A DNA stretch of 64,000 nucleotides, from NCBI GenBank assembly GCA_018398805.1, contig JAGFBZ010000722.1, positions 62,001-126,000 on the forward strand, written 5' to 3'. The position numbers and the translations under genes are program-made. The notes under the pieces were generated by a model. It saw only the letters and a program-made list of their open reading frames with translations, did no database searches and was not told the origin of the DNA. Source of the stretch: Hirundichthys speculiger. Its lineage: Eukaryota; Chordata; Actinopteri; Beloniformes; Exocoetidae. Each line of letters begins with the position of its first letter. The stretch's first letter is position 1. Shown one piece after another: positions 1 through 12,465 of the stretch.

Positions 1-208
1 TGTGCCTCCACCACGGTGGGTGGTGATGATGCCAGCTCTCAGTTAGACATTCAACAAACTGGAACAACGGTGAACGGGACAGACCTACAGCTCTCAAGTC
101 CTGCGTGCTTTAGATAATTTTTTTACCCTGCGTATCGTCCAGTGCTCAGTTTCAGTCCAGCTGAACGTTTACGTGCAGGGATTGGCCCAACGTCAACCAC
201 ATCATCAC

Positions 209-299
209 TAGGGCTGTAGCGATACACTAATATCGCGATACAATACGATACACGATATTCGGCTCACGATAAGACATATATCGATATTCATCTTACAAC
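209..299 (+). mobile_element. hAT MITE family 1, 5' fragment
   Basis: Starts TAGGGCTGTAGCGATACAC and follows the two full copies at 796 and 30025 through the gatattcggctcacgata block. It leaves them after cttacaa, so only the left end remains. Confidence 0.7.
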
Positions 300-795
300 A
301 ACCACAATGTTTATCGTCTATCATTCAGTGTGAATGTACCGAATGTAAAATTCATGTTTAGTGAAGACAACACTGCAGAGCTTTAGCTCTAGACGTTAAG
401 CTGCAAAGCTTGCCTGTGCGAGCATGAATGGATGAGACTTATGATCTCTCCTGCCTGCTTCAAGGTGGATGACTGTTGGCCCATCGTGGTGACTCTCACC
501 AGGGCTTCTTTGAGGGACCATCAAGGTGAACAGTTTTCTGCTTCTGCCTGGGCTTGTCTTGGTTTTCTTTAACTGCCATCAGGCCTTTGCCACTGTGAGA
601 CAGGTACTCCATGGTCAAACCACCTTCCTAAGATGTCATTGTCCATGTGACTCCCAGTGACCTGCTCCAGGAGCTTAAGAGATTTGACATCAGTTCGCAG
701 GTGTGTGTTAGCTCTATTAGTGCCAAAAACAAAGAAAAGAAAAGAAAAACAAGTTTTGCTTTCATTTGTGGCTTCATCTAATTTTACCTGATGAA
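300..795. other. no gene seen
   Basis: Unrecognised intergenic sequence between two MITE copies. Confidence 0.6.
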
Positions 796-1233
796 TAGGG
801 CTGTAGCAATACACTAATCTTACGATACGATACGATACGATACACGGTATTCGGCTCACAATACGATATACATCGATAATCATCTTACAATACATTTACA
901 TCATTTTCTGAAAGATTTTAAAGGGACAAAGTGATTTTGGTGACATCTTGTGAGTGTTCCAATGACTTTGGTTGAATTAATTGATCTGAAAGCATCAATT
1001 ACACATTATATGGCTGACAGGCAGCTTACAAATGCTGGACAAAATGAATAAAAGATTTGTTGAGAAAAATAGTTTCATTTATTTAAACAGTGCAAATTGT
1101 TGCTTGCAAGCTTTTAAAGGTGGGACACAGGGGTTTTGAAAGAAGCTTAGAATATCGATACCCGCGGCTGAAAAATCGATACTCGATAAAATATCGATAT
1201 ATATCGCAGAATTGATAAAATCGTTCAGCTCTA
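796..1233 (+). mobile_element. hAT-type MITE, family 1, full copy
   Basis: Ends TAGGGCTG and CAGCTCTA. It is flanked by ctgatgaa (788-795) and ctgatgag (1234-1241), an 8-bp target duplication with one difference, as expected for hAT. The interior is rich in atatcgata and cgatacgata motifs and has no coding capacity. It is nearly the same as 30025-30436. Confidence 0.88.
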
Positions 1234-2243
1234 CTGATGAGGTTCATAAAAGTTCACGCTCTGTGATGGATCTGAAGTTCAGATATGGCAGTCCTCAAAC
1301 AATGGGGCGTGACTCCTTTGAGGGGGGGCGACTCATTGGAGTGGCCCGACTCCTTGGGGGGGGGCAGTGAAATGTTTTCTTCTTCCTGTGGGGGCAGCAG
1401 AGAATAATTGAGAAGCACTGTGCTATAGGGACCAAATGCATCTTTCGGCTGTCAAAGAAACTTGACTCTTTATCTGGAGGCAGTGGTCCCAGTGGTCTTT
1501 AGATGAACGGCAGTTTTGCGGTCGCTCCTTGGCTGAACTGCAGCATGGCGGACTGAAGCTGGCTGCTGGGTGTCCTGTTGTGTATTTTTGGGGGTTGTTG
1601 AGAAAACTGAAACAGTTTGAGACGTTCAGGTTGATTGTTCACCGTACTTCCAGCCGTTCTGAGGATAACTGAGGGTTCTGGGCAGGTATGCATTTGATGC
1701 TGCAGCTGTGAACGGACTACATTTTGTCTTCTGTCTCGTCAGAGCTGGAGCTGCTCTCAGGGTTTTTGAGCTGAGTCAGACTCACTTGCTGTCTGCTCTG
1801 TCATTACGCGATAAGCTCCGTGACTCTGAGTGATTTCTGTGTAAGATAATAGATGTCTGAGGGGAGCTTTTTTTCTACCAGCAGAGCTCACTTGTGATTT
1901 TGTTGGTGTCATAAAGAATACAACTTCTCCAGACTCTGCTGTTGTTATTGTTATTTATTTGACTGTGTTTCTAGCTTGTTGGAAAGGTTGCTGCTGGTTC
2001 TGGCAGGAAACTTCAACAGGGGACAGAGAGAAATGGAAAGTTTGACTTTTCTCTGGCTGTCAAGCAACAAGTTTGGGTGTCAGCAAGTGCGTGGCAGGAA
2101 AGTTTTCTGTTTTAACCGCAGTCCTGGAGGGTATTAGCAGCAAAAATGGTTTGTTTTTGGAGGTTTTTTTTTTTTTTTTGTGGGTGGTTTAATGTCAGCA
2201 GTGGGGCGGATACTCGGGAGCTAAAACATTTTAGTGAATGGAA
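1234..2243. other. no gene seen
   Basis: Non-coding DNA with a G-rich patch (about 1320-1365) and a T run near 2165-2180. Confidence 0.6.
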
Positions 2244-2277
2244 ACTACAGATTGGTGCTCTGGCACCAATCTGTAGT
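2244..2277. repeat. perfect 15-bp inverted repeat with 4-base loop
   Basis: actacagattggtgc, loop tctg, then its exact complement. It could form a tight hairpin in DNA or RNA. No U-run follows on either strand and no transposon boundary was recognised around it. Confidence 0.85.
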
Positions 2278-2928
2278 GGGATCGCTCTAATCGAAAGCTA
2301 AAACCAACTAAATAAAAGCTCTCACTAATTTACTAAATTTTTTAAATAATGTATATGACTGATAAAACTGTTGAAATGTTGATAAATGACATCTTTTTTT
2401 TCTGGAACTGTTGTTGTCTGAAGAGTTGTAGATGTTCAGTGGCAGGTCACTAAATAGCTTGAAAAATCACCATTTTGTTTTTTTATTTTTTTAACGGGTG
2501 ATTTAATACATCATGGCGACACCTGGTAACCTGCTGTTGTCCATGAGAAAAGTCAAACTCATTTTTATCAGCTATTAACAGCCTAAGTTTCAACAAAATT
2601 CTCTGAAAATGTTTGATATACAGCTGGTTTTAGTTCTTAAAGAAGAAATTGTCAATAGAAGCGTCTCTGATTCTAATAAAGGAACCCAGAGTTCAGTCTG
2701 GCAGCGGTTGACATCGTTCCATTCAAGTCTACGGAGACTGACGCGGATGATGCGCGCAACGCGTACATGTGAGCGGGGCACGGCACCTGGAGGTGTTTTG
2801 AAGAAGGTTTGATGATGTCATAGTATTGTCCAGCGACAGTTATGCGTCGAGTCTCTCTACTGCAGATGCCAACGACACTATTGCCTGAAAACAAACGACG
2901 ACGAGCAGCAAGTTGGAAAAACAGCATC
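2278..2928. other. no gene seen
   Basis: Short frames only. The last 200 bp lead into the THAP remnant and may belong to the same decayed element. Confidence 0.5.
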
Positions 2929-3096
2929 ATGCCTAAAAGTTGTTGTGCAGCGTTTTGTTCATCAGACTATTTTTTTAAAAATCTAGTTTTTATGTCTGTT
3001 TACTTCCTGGAAGAGAGAAGGATGTTAAAATCAGAGATTTGTGGCTTCAGGCCATTAACAGAGAGGATATCAACAGGATACTTAAAATAATTAACT
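2929..3096 (+). pseudogene. THAP-domain remnant
   Basis: It opens MPKSCCAAFCSS, the Cys-rich start of a THAP zinc finger, and then breaks in a T/A-rich run. In another frame it continues KIRDLWLQAINREDINRI, the W/INR segment of the same domain type. The frame change and lost middle show it is a decayed fragment. THAP domains are found in P-like, Kolobok-like and related transposases as well as host genes. The repeat-rich setting favours a transposon source. Confidence 0.6.
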
Positions 3097-4428
3097 AAGA
3101 TGAACATAAAAAATAAATTGATAACTTTCATTTTCCGATCACTTCATATATTTCGTCAATACTGTGACTAATATCTGATCCTGATATCAAGCCCTGGGTA
3201 TCGATAAAAACCGCAACGATACTCAACAATACTTTTTTCAATACCAATGTAATAAATTTCAACATAACTGATGTTAAACGGTTTAACACTTAGTTAAATT
3301 ACATTTTTATATAATATCATATAATATATATACAGTACTAGTTTTAATTGCAGTCATTTATTTGTAGAACAGTTCAATTATAGACGTATCAAATCAAGTT
3401 TTTTTTTAATGAAAAATCCCCACATACTTTTTTTTTTTTACGAAGAAACAACATTTTATTGTAAAATTGCAAATTTCACGAAATATCTTTTTTTTTTTTA
3501 ACTGACTGGTACAACTTTTTGTTGTAAGATGCGGAACAGATACGGTACCTGGATACAGAAAAAAAAAATTGACATAAAGTTAACGATTGTCGTGAAATTA
3601 TTGTTTTTGTTTATTTGCGACTTTTTGCACAAAAAAAAAATGAAGAATGCTTGTTGTTGAATCAGTAAATAATGTATCGTGATTGTGACATAAAATTACA
3701 ACTTTATGTCCTAAAATCACAAGTTTTACGTGAAAAAGTAGCGCGGCAGTGATGCTGCCGTACGGTGATGCTGCCGTACGGTGTCGAATAACTGACACTC
3801 GATGGTCTTGAAGACGTTCGATCGATACCAGAAATCTACCCATGTCAGATTGGCGCTTCCCTCGTTGAGACGTGATACCTCTGGCCATCTAGTGATGATG
3901 AGCTGTCGCGTTAACGGCGGACGCCTGAGTGGACGGTAAATTAAAGTTAATCTCTTTGACGCTGATGATAGCGGATCTGCAACATGGACACAAACCAACA
4001 CCATCGTCTTATTGAACACCGTCATGCTGGTAAACACCTCAACAGTTGTCATTCAGATTTGTTTTCATCCTAGAAGAGGCGGGGCATGTTGTTTTCATCC
4101 GTTGGGAAGGAAACTATTTTTTTTTCACCTGTCCAGAAAGTGGGAGGAGCCTCAGACGGACGAAGGAGGCACCTGTTTAGAACAACGTGAGTTTTCTAAT
4201 CTTACAGATAAACCCATTTAGTTCGACTGTTTGTCAGTGATTACTCGGGCCTGTGGGATCCCGCCGTCGTACCACCGCTCTGCCTCCTGGTAACAGCAGC
4301 GTGAGGGGGCAAACAAACTTGCATTCAGGTGTTTTTCACTCACAGTTCCTTCAGTTAGTTCCATTTTAGCATCTTTACTGTATTTTAACGTAGTTTGGCA
4401 ATCGTCACGGGTGCCTGTGGTGGCGAGC
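3097..4428. other. AT-rich, no gene seen
   Basis: Long A and T runs and a degraded gtatcgataaaaaccg block near 3197 that may be a transposon end. No coding signal was recognised. Confidence 0.6.
3750..3781. repeat. two tandem copies of a 16-bp unit
   Basis: The unit tgatgctgccgtacgg occurs twice head to tail. Each copy holds the palindrome ccgtacgg. It lies in otherwise unrecognised DNA. Confidence 0.85.
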
Positions 4429-4612
4429 ATGGCTTACCAATATCAGGATGAGTTGAAGCCAGAGGCTTTGGCAAGATATAAAGCAAAATTGGACATAGTC
4501 GGCCTAGATTTGTGTCCATACAAGCACACAGCCGATTCTTGGACAAATAACCCCAAACAATGGCCTCGTTTGGGGTACCCAGATGTGTACATTTATCTCA
4601 TAAAAACTCCTC
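4429..4612 (+). pseudogene. exon-like fragment of a YqaJ/SWIM-associated transposon-type protein
   Basis: Sixty-one codons from ATG (MAYQYQDELKPEALARYKAK) to PDVYIYLIKTP, ending phase 1 at a good gtaagt donor. The pattern of a short acidic start, LxRYxxKL, LxLCPY, W and YPDVxxYL resembles the first exon of repetitive fish genes whose later exons carry SWIM and YqaJ exonuclease domains. These genes are thought to derive from DNA transposons. No following exon was found; a THAP relic lies just downstream on the other strand. Family assignment is from memory of the pattern. Confidence 0.4.
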
Positions 4613-4754
4613 GTAAGTATAAGTATACATAAATACATAAATAATTAAATTTGAGTTTACTACATTGCTTCAGGCTAGGGCCTAGGCCTTGGTCACTGTT
4701 GCTCGGCCATGGCCTTGGCCCCTTGGGTACGCAATACAAACTGACAAATCTGAT

Positions 4755-4972
4755 TTCTTAGCTGTTACAAAGTGTGCTGAACAAACATACGTGTAGTCTG
4801 ATTTGGGCACTCATAATTTCCCTGGAGTATCTTCGTCTGCTCTGTTAATGGCGAGCAGCCATTTTCTTCTTCTTTCAGGCTCAGTAGCCTCGCTAGGAAT
4901 CATATAAAATGACAAATGTGACTGGCGAGCAACATTGTTGGTGCAGTTGAACACACAACAGTTCTTCACCAT
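4755..4972 (-). pseudogene. THAP-domain remnant with in-frame stop
   Basis: Minus strand reads MVKNCCVFNCTNNVARQSHL, SFYMIPSE, then RRRKWLLAINRADEDTPGKL, a stop, and VPKSDYTYVCSAHFVT. Together these hold the C2-type start, the FYxxP segment and the final CxxHF of a THAP (C2CH) DNA-binding domain. A TGA lies between GKL and VPK, where THAP proteins usually have Trp. Nothing recognisable of a catalytic domain follows. It is probably a transposase relic. Confidence 0.7.
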
Positions 4973-5809
4973 CTTTCCCCCTATGGGAAACTGCACGAAA
5001 TCAGACAGAACAGGCACAAAATGCAAAATGCATCGGCTTCGCTAACAATAGTGAGCGTTCGTGTGCCCCCTCGGCCTGGTTGCTATGGCCCGCGCATGCC
5101 CGGATGTGTTCAGTGGCCCGGATGTTCGTGGTCGAGAATCCCTTCTCTTTTGCCTGACCAAAGATCCGAACCAAACGTGTTAAGTTTGACCTCGAGGATA
5201 ACTGAAACAGCAGCCGATGAATCAGAATCATTTTCGCCAATAGCTTGTGCAATAAAGACGAAGCAGGAGGACGTGCGGAGGACTTCTCCTGCTCATATTT
5301 GTGATGCATCAGCAGTCTTCCTCAGCAGATTGGATGTTGAGGAAGCTCCCCTCATAGTGGGTGTTAACCTACTTCCTAAAAGGCTTTCCTCTCATTTTTG
5401 AAGTAAAGTTCATTTATGAAATGTAGACTTGCACAATCGCAGTCGTGTTTAATGTGATTGCATCTGCCCCGCGGCGCTCCGGCTTGTGTCCTATTTGAAT
5501 AAAATGGCTGTGCGTGTTTACCCTGCGGCGTGTCTCTGTGCGTCTGTGTGTGTTCGCTCAGCAGTCAGTAATCTGACCTGACTGCTCGTTGAATCAGGGC
5601 TGTGCCGGGATGTTAACTGGTTTCCAGGCAGGCCAGTCTCCATCAGAGGCATAACGCCATCTCTTCCAAGGTCGAGGTACGGTTGCAGGCGCAGTTACAT
5701 CCAGCTCGATGTATACATTTCACTAGACTCCCAGCTACCATCAAAACTACCCTGATGGATGACTGTCGTCCCCCTTTCAGCTGATTAGTTTAGTTTTTTT
5801 TCCTCCTGG
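4973..5809. other. no gene seen
   Basis: Contains a + frame of 126 codons (5021-5401) without recognisable domains, probably chance or transposon debris next to the THAP relic. Confidence 0.5.
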
Positions 5810-6092
5810 GTGTGATCTGGAAGAAATCCTGGATTCTGGTTCACTTTCAAATTTTCGCTACCATTGTGGTCAATGGGGCCGAAAATTTTGTTTCTCAATA
5901 TCTCCGTTAATTATTGCCCAAAAATCATGAAATTTGACTCGGTGATTGACAATGGGAACATCTATCAAATTTCAAAGGCTGATCTGGATCTGATCCAGAA
6001 GGTGGATTTTATCGCAATCTGTAAATCGCTATATGGGAGAACTGTTGTGCTTGGCGGAGATCTGTGCTCTCCGAGTGCTTTTCTAGTTTTTA
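5810..6092 (+). repeat. dispersed repeat B, copy 1
   Basis: Shares the aagaaatcctggattctgg, tgaaatttgactc and ggctgatctggatctgatcc blocks with the copy split at 28359-28661 and 29253-29398. This copy is uninterrupted, so it serves as the empty site for the hAT insertion in the other. The class is not known to me. Confidence 0.75.
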
Positions 6093-6276
6093 ATGCGATG
6101 ATCTCAGGTTTATTCACCAAGTGTGTTTCAGTGAAACCCTTACCTGAAGATGAACACTAATGACTTTGTCATTCATGTCAGCTGTGATGCAGCTAAAGTC
6201 TACATTAACCATCCAGAGCCTGGATGGTCATGTGATACGCTTTTATGATGGTATAATGTGTATGTAGATGAAACGT

Positions 6277-6643
6277 GGCAGCACGGTGGCTTAGTGGTTA
6301 GCACTGTTGCCTCACAGCTAGAAGGTTCCTGGTTCGAACCTCGGCAGGGGGGGTCCTGGATTGAACCTGCCTCGGGGCCTTTCTGTGTGGAGTTTGCATG
6401 TTCTCCCCGTGCTTGCGTGGGTTTCCTCCAGGTACTCCGGCTTCCTCCAAAGACATGTTAGGTTAATTGATAATTCTAATAACTCTGGGGTGTGAGTGTG
6501 AAAGGTTGTGTGTCTGTATGTGTGGCCCTGCGATGGACTGGCGACCTGTCCAGGGTGTACCCCTGCCTTTCGTCCGTAGACGGCTGGGATAGGCTCCAGC
6601 AGATCCTTCAAGGATGAAACGGGTATAGATAATGGATGGATGG
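6277..6643 (+). mobile_element. SINE-like element with tRNA-type head
   Basis: Begins ggcagcacggtggcttagtgg and carries a pol III B-box-like GGTTCGAACCT at 6331-6341, with an A-box-like tagtggttagc before it. The body has the widespread fish sequence ggagtttgcatgttctcccc and cgacctgtccagggtgtacc. It ends in tandem atgg units. No target duplication was identified. Confidence 0.75.
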
Positions 6644-7664
6644 ACCAAGACCCACCTTTCCCAGTCCAGTTCTTTGGTGCACACCAAGGTCCAGGTGGCA
6701 GCGTTCACACTTGTTCAAGTAAACAGCGGTTTTCTTCTGTCAAAGCAAGCTTGCCAGGAGTGAGTGCACCCTAAAATGATGAGATTTCAATTTGCTCGCA
6801 TCATTTAAACGTACTGACGGCGTTGCAGCAGACGTGTAGAGCTTCATTTCATCACCAGCGAATGCTGGGAGTCAAATAAGGTTCTGCCTCTGAGCATCCT
6901 TCAACTGCTGTGAACGAAACTGCTGACAAAAGATGAGCCCTTCCAAAGAGCTGGTGTGAAGGGGCGTTGGCCCGCCGCCTGTGTGTCGGTCTGCTCAGAG
7001 GCATGTACGTCCCACATGCTGATGTTTCTATCGCTGGGAGGACACGCATTCTCCAGCCCTTTAACCTTCACCTTTACTCCACTCCTAATATTAACCCAGC
7101 TTCAACTGTGACAGTCTGTCAAAGTCTCAGCCCTGTGAACAGCAGAGAGCTAAAAGTGCTTCCACCTCAGAAAACAAATGCAACCAGATGACAGCGCTGC
7201 AAAAACAGAAACGAGCCACAAAAACAGCAACTGGCTGCAAGTGGCACCGAAAACGGAGAAACCAAAGCTGATGCTGGTTCTCGTCCTGTGTTATTTCTGG
7301 AGTTATTTTAAGCGTATGAATGATGATTTTTTTTTTTTTTCCCTGACTTTTAAAGGTTCAAAATTATCTTAAAATGTCAAAGACCCAGTTTTCAGGCAGC
7401 GTGGTTGTCTAGAGCAATAAATGCAAGTTTTATAAGAGCAGTCATACGAGGAGCTTCCAGGTATTTTTCTTTAAAACAACTTCCTGCTTACACAAGTATT
7501 TATAGAGATAACCCAAGAACCGCCGGAGATGAAGTTTACGTGTCTCGCAAAAGCCCCTGGAGCAGTGGCGACGGCTGGTTTCGGCTGGTGCTGCCACCCA
7601 GTGGATACCGTTTCTGCAGTGCCCCAGTAGCCCCTGTTGCATCTGCAGGTCGGCCGTCTAAATA
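6644..7664. other. no gene seen
   Basis: Unrecognised DNA with a T run near 7328. Short frames only. Confidence 0.6.
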
Positions 7665-8702
7665 ATAATAATGATAATAATACATTTTATTTAAAGGCAC
7701 CTTTCAGGACACCCAAGGTCACTGTACAGGATATAAAATAGAACAATAAAACACAAATAGAATTAAAAAACACCAACATACATGAAAGGTGGGAGGGGGC
7801 AATGAAAAATGGATTAAAGGCTGTAAGTTGCTCTGAATAGATGGGTTTTGAGTCCGAATTTAAAGATGGGGAGGGTGGCTGAATTTCGGAGGTCTGGTGG
7901 TAATGAGTTCCAAAGCTGGGGGGCAGAGCGGCTGAAAGCCCTGCTCCCCATGGTACTGAGATGGGCAGAGGGAACAGTGAGGTGGCGGGAGGAAGAGGAC
8001 CTGAGGGAGCGAGAAGGGATAGTTACATGGAGAAGGTTTGAGAGGTCTGAAGGGGCGAGGTTGTGGAGAGATTTGTATGTATACAGAAGAATTTTGTAGA
8101 TGATAAGGTAAGGTAATCATAAGGTAAGGGAGGGGGGAGGGAGTGTGGGGTTTGGTTTGCTTGAAAGGTAGAGCTGGGTGTCATCCGTGAAACAGTGAAA
8201 AGAAATGTTGAATTTACGGAAGATGTGACCAAGGGGGAGGAGGTAAGAGATGAAGAGGAGGAGCCCCAGGACAGAGCCCTGGGGCACACCTGTGGTGACT
8301 GGGAGGGATCGGAGGTGAAGGTCCTGAGTTGGATGAACTGAGTGCGGCCTGTCAGGTATGAATGAAACCAGTTAAGGGGGGTGTTGGAGATGCCAAAGGA
8401 AGAGAGTCTTTGGAGGAGGATGGGGTGATAAATAGTGTTGAAGGCTGCACTCAGATCAAGGAGGATGAGGATGGAAGTAAACTGGAGTCAGCTGCAGTGA
8501 GGAGGTCAGCGGTGATTTTGAGGAGGGCAGTTTCAGTGCTGTGACCGGGGTGAAAAACAGATTCAAAGGGTTCGTAGAGGCTATTGAGGGTGAGATGGGT
8601 ATGAAGTTTAGAGGGAACTGTTTTCTTCAAGAATTTTTGAAATGAAAGACAAGTTGGAAATAGGACGGAGGTTATTGAGGTCATTGGGATATGAACCAGG
8701 TT
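7665..8702 (-). mobile_element. 5'-truncated L2-like LINE
   Basis: On the minus strand, frames broken by shifts show reverse-transcriptase pieces in order: [41 protein letters not shown], then [10 protein letters not shown] (the F-x-DD catalytic motif). Near the 3' end come blocks of the type SRSAPQLWNSLPPDLRN. The 3' end is a tta/tat-rich simple repeat (7665-7685). It begins abruptly at about 8702, so it is a truncated non-LTR retrotransposon copy of the L2/CR1 group and not functional. Confidence 0.8.
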
Positions 8703-10643
8703 TCTTTAAACTCGCCCCCGCGCCCCTGAGGCTCCGCTCAAAACCAAACGTCATCCAGATGCCTCAGTCTCCGTGGAATGCTACTGGCAATGACTAATTG
8801 GTTTAGCAACGCGGCCCGTAACATCAGAGTGAGCGGGGAGCAGAGGAGCAGGTGGAGGCCAACCAGGGTGCTAACTGGATCACATAGAAAGTAGAAGATT
8901 TAGGCTACGTGATCCAACAAGGAGGTTTTGAGACACGAAGTAACAGTGTGGGACCTGTATTTAAGTGTGGGGCGATGAGCTAAAACGTCAGGTGCTGTTT
9001 GCGTCTCACCTGGCGGGTCACAGTGTCGTGTTTAAGCGGGCGGAGGCGTGATAACCAAAACGATTAAGCTTTGCACCAGAGACGAAGCTGCATATTTACT
9101 GTTATGATGAAACGTTTCTCTGTTTCCCAGTTGATCTCATCTTTTCTCGTGAAAGCTGAAATCGTGCCTTACCCCTTAAATCAGGTCTGCGTCTCGTTAT
9201 GAGCAACAGAGGAGTAAAACTATTGTTTCCAGTTGCAGGGCTGAAAGCCTCTGTTTTGGCAGGCTGGATTCTTTTGTAACGCTCTTTAAAGTGGCCTGTT
9301 TGGTAAGAGAGGAGCCGTCGGTCTCCCAGGAAGGCGAGGCAGAGCTTCAGCACGACAGAACCACAACACAAACACATCAGGAGCTCAGTCTGGCATACTT
9401 ATCATAACTTATCATACAAGAAATAGATGATGTATCATAGAAATTAAATATTTTGAATGGCTCGGGGACGTTTAGTTTGTCGTGTCAGAACTAAAACCAA
9501 CCTGAGCCAACGCTCAGCTGATTCAAGTTGATCTGGATCATTTTTAAGGAACAAATATCAAACAGTCTCTGGTTCTAACTTAAACATGTTTAAATCATAA
9601 TGTGTGTGTTTTCTTTGGAAGCACATTTTATCACTTAAAAAAATGTATCACTTAAAAAAAAAAAGATGTAAGTCAGCTGAATGAAGAAACTGACTCATCT
9701 TCATTAGAGTTTAGAAAAACTACTAACTTTGAGACCGGGATCTTAAAGCGGTTTAGTTTAGTCTGGCCAGCCATAACCACTCAGATAAAACAAACAGAAA
9801 CTCTCTTGTGAAATGAGTCAGTTACGTCTCCCATTCAGACGTTTGCATCCAGTACAGAATGATTAGAACAGGGCCGGATCGGGCCCAACGCAGTGACTAG
9901 AACCAGAGCCTCCAAGAGCCACCGTTCAAAACGCAGACCTGCTCATGTTCCTGCTTCAGAACCGACAGCCGTCGTTGACCGGCGTCACATCCCAGCCAGG
10001 ATTTATTTGTGGGCTCCATTAGAGGTAGAGGAGGGCTGTGAAACGGGTCCCATGTGGGTTTGTAGGTGGGGCCCAGCTGGTTTATTTTCTAATGTGGGGC
10101 ATAAACAGGTCCTGCACAATTTGTCCCCTTTATTCTTTTATTTCTTTTTTTTTTTTTTTTTTTTAAGCCATGCTCACTTAGTCTGCTTGTATTCCTCACG
10201 GGCCCCAGTTGGCCCACATATGCTGTACCCACGTAGCACACGTTTTAGTCCAGATGGGGCCCAGATGGACAAGCTGACTGGGGTGCTTCATGTCTCCAGA
10301 GGTAGTTTGCTTCTGCACTAGTTGGTACTGCCTCCTGGGAACCCGGTTAGACCAGGAACCAGACTAAGTCTTTCTCCAGGCTGGTTCAGACAGCATCTCA
10401 AAATAAGTTGGTGTTGTTTCTATATGGCATCTCATTTTAATCATTTAAAAGGACCTTTTCTTTCACATTGATGATAACGGGTCTTCCAGAACAAACTTTT
10501 CAAGCAACTCAAAAGTAACAAAGACGGAAACTTCAAAAAACAAAATGCTTCTGCAGGGCGTCTCTGTGAGACACATTGGGGACCGAGATGTAGGACAAAA
10601 TGTGACGGGATTTTCCACAAGTGACATTTTAGACTGAACATGT
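8703..10643. other. no gene seen
   Basis: Unrecognised sequence. A gggcccag/ttggccca-rich part (about 10000-10280) with a T run looks repetitive but has no clear ends. Confidence 0.5.
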
Positions 10644-11020
10644 AGGGCCCTATGAAATCTGTTTTATTTTTTTTCTCAAATTCCATTTTAATTTTTTTCA
10701 TTTTCGGTGTTTTTCGGTTTTGAATTTTTGAGAATTCCGTTTTCAGCATTTCATGCAAATTTAACCCAAAGACAGTATAGAAAGTAATATAGACAATTTA
10801 TGCAATTATAACTGTAAACTATGTTTTCATACTTTCATAACATATTGTGTCCAACAAAACATTCGTTTTTTTTGACAAACAAAAAAATACAAAAGTTCTT
10901 TTTATGTAATGAATAACTAAGAAAAATATAATTCAAATAGGTAAAATCTATTAAATCTTTTAAAAATTCAATTTTTTAATCTCCGATTCCACAATTCCGT
11001 CTGCGATTCCATAGGGCCCT
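10644..11020 (+). mobile_element. non-autonomous hAT-like element, AGGGCCCTATG termini
   Basis: The left end AGGGCCCTATG is matched exactly by CATAGGGCCCT on the right. The flanks gaacatgt (10636-10643) and aaacatgt (11021-11028) agree at 7 of 8 bases. The interior is AT-rich and non-coding. Confidence 0.75.
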
Positions 11021-12465
11021 AAACATGTGATTAAGTCACGCATAAAAATGGGCAGAACAAAACGACTGAGCTGCCAAGTTTCCTAAAACGTGATTGAAAC
11101 CGTCTCTCTTTGGGGGGTCATGCAGACCAGGGGAGCGATGAAGTGGTCCAACCCAAAACTAAATCCAGTCAGCACTGATCATCACGGCTGACATCCTCAA
11201 ATAAAAAAATATTCATAGAACAAAGAATCAGTTCGTAAAACCCAGTCAGGAAGTCTCTTAATAGACGAGATGCTCCATCATGGAAGCTGTTTTGAAATTG
11301 TGTCATTGGCTAATTCTTAGTCACTTTCCTGCAAAGTAATTGGTTGCAACACACCAAGAAAAGGAAGTGTTTTTGTTGACATATGAGTTTTTCATTCCAA
11401 GATGGAAGAATAGTTTCATAAGTACAAGTGGAAATGTTGTGCACCATCAGTAGTTGTGATAGCAAGTCCTACTGGTATAGATGTGTGTAGCAGATGTGAC
11501 TTCCTATTGATTATATAAAGCCCCAGAGCCACTGGATGACATCTCATGAGATCTCATGTGTGAATTCATCCTGATTTATGCATCTTTAGTAGAAAGGCCT
11601 TGATTCACGTTGCCTGCAGTGAATCAGACTCATTTACTGAGGGATTTGGACTCTGCCCCAGCTGCTCTTTGTTTAAGCTCATAACCTTTATGGACAGAAC
11701 GGGCCAGAGGTCCTGGATGTGGTCCATCATTTTCCTTTTTTGATACAAAGAATTAGTCTGGATTTGACTTTGATTTCCAGCGGACGGAAACTGCCTCTGG
11801 ATGCTGTTGGATAGGCATGCAACCAAACAGAGGAGTAAAACGTGGCGTGTCTGCAGAGCAACAACCAGACAGCATCAACAACAGTCATCTAGGATGGTGC
11901 ACAGTGGAGGAGGACCACCAGTGAATGACTGCAGGAAAAACTTGTTGATCCAAAGTGTTATTTGAAATTCTGCAGCCATCTCGGTTGCTCTTGAATGAGT
12001 CCCCGTATAAAGCCCGTCCCTGCGCTGCTGCGATTGGTTCGGTACATTCTGTACTGAACTGGCAGACTGGGGCAGCTCCAGCTGGTTTCATGGGTGAAGA
12101 GAATGTCGAGCCAAATGGCAAAGCTGTTGAACTACTAGTTCATCTTCTGTGTGCTCCAACCCTCACCTTTGGTCGTGACCTGTGGCTCGTCACCAAAAGC
12201 GTGAGATCACAAATACTAGACTTCCTTTCTGGCTGCTTCCTGTCCAGGGACGCCACAGCAGAGTGATCCGCATGACCGATTCAGCACAGTTTTTTAAAAC
12301 AGATGCCCTTCCTGACGCAGCCCGGGTTCAAACCCAAACCTCCCACATGGTCGGCAACCGCGCTGCCATGAAGCCATGGGGCCAATGTGAGATGGTAAAC
12401 ACATGAGGCTGAAATCAGCTTTGTCCAGGAGGGTCTGAGAGTCCAGGTGTTACAGCACTGCATAC
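11021..12465. other. no gene seen
   Basis: Mostly unrecognised. The part near 12300-12380 (gatgcccttcctgacgcag) resembles a common fish repeat, too short to classify. Confidence 0.5.

Noticed and set aside
5021..5401. 126-codon + frame
   Set aside because: No domain, no splice context and it lies in transposon debris.
7587..7606. Shared block gtgctgccacccagtgga also at about 28310
   Set aside because: Too short and without collinear flanks; cannot define a repeat.
9893..10321. 142-codon + frame with a Phe run
   Set aside because: The Phe run is a poly-T tract and the rest is repeat-like; no conserved motif.
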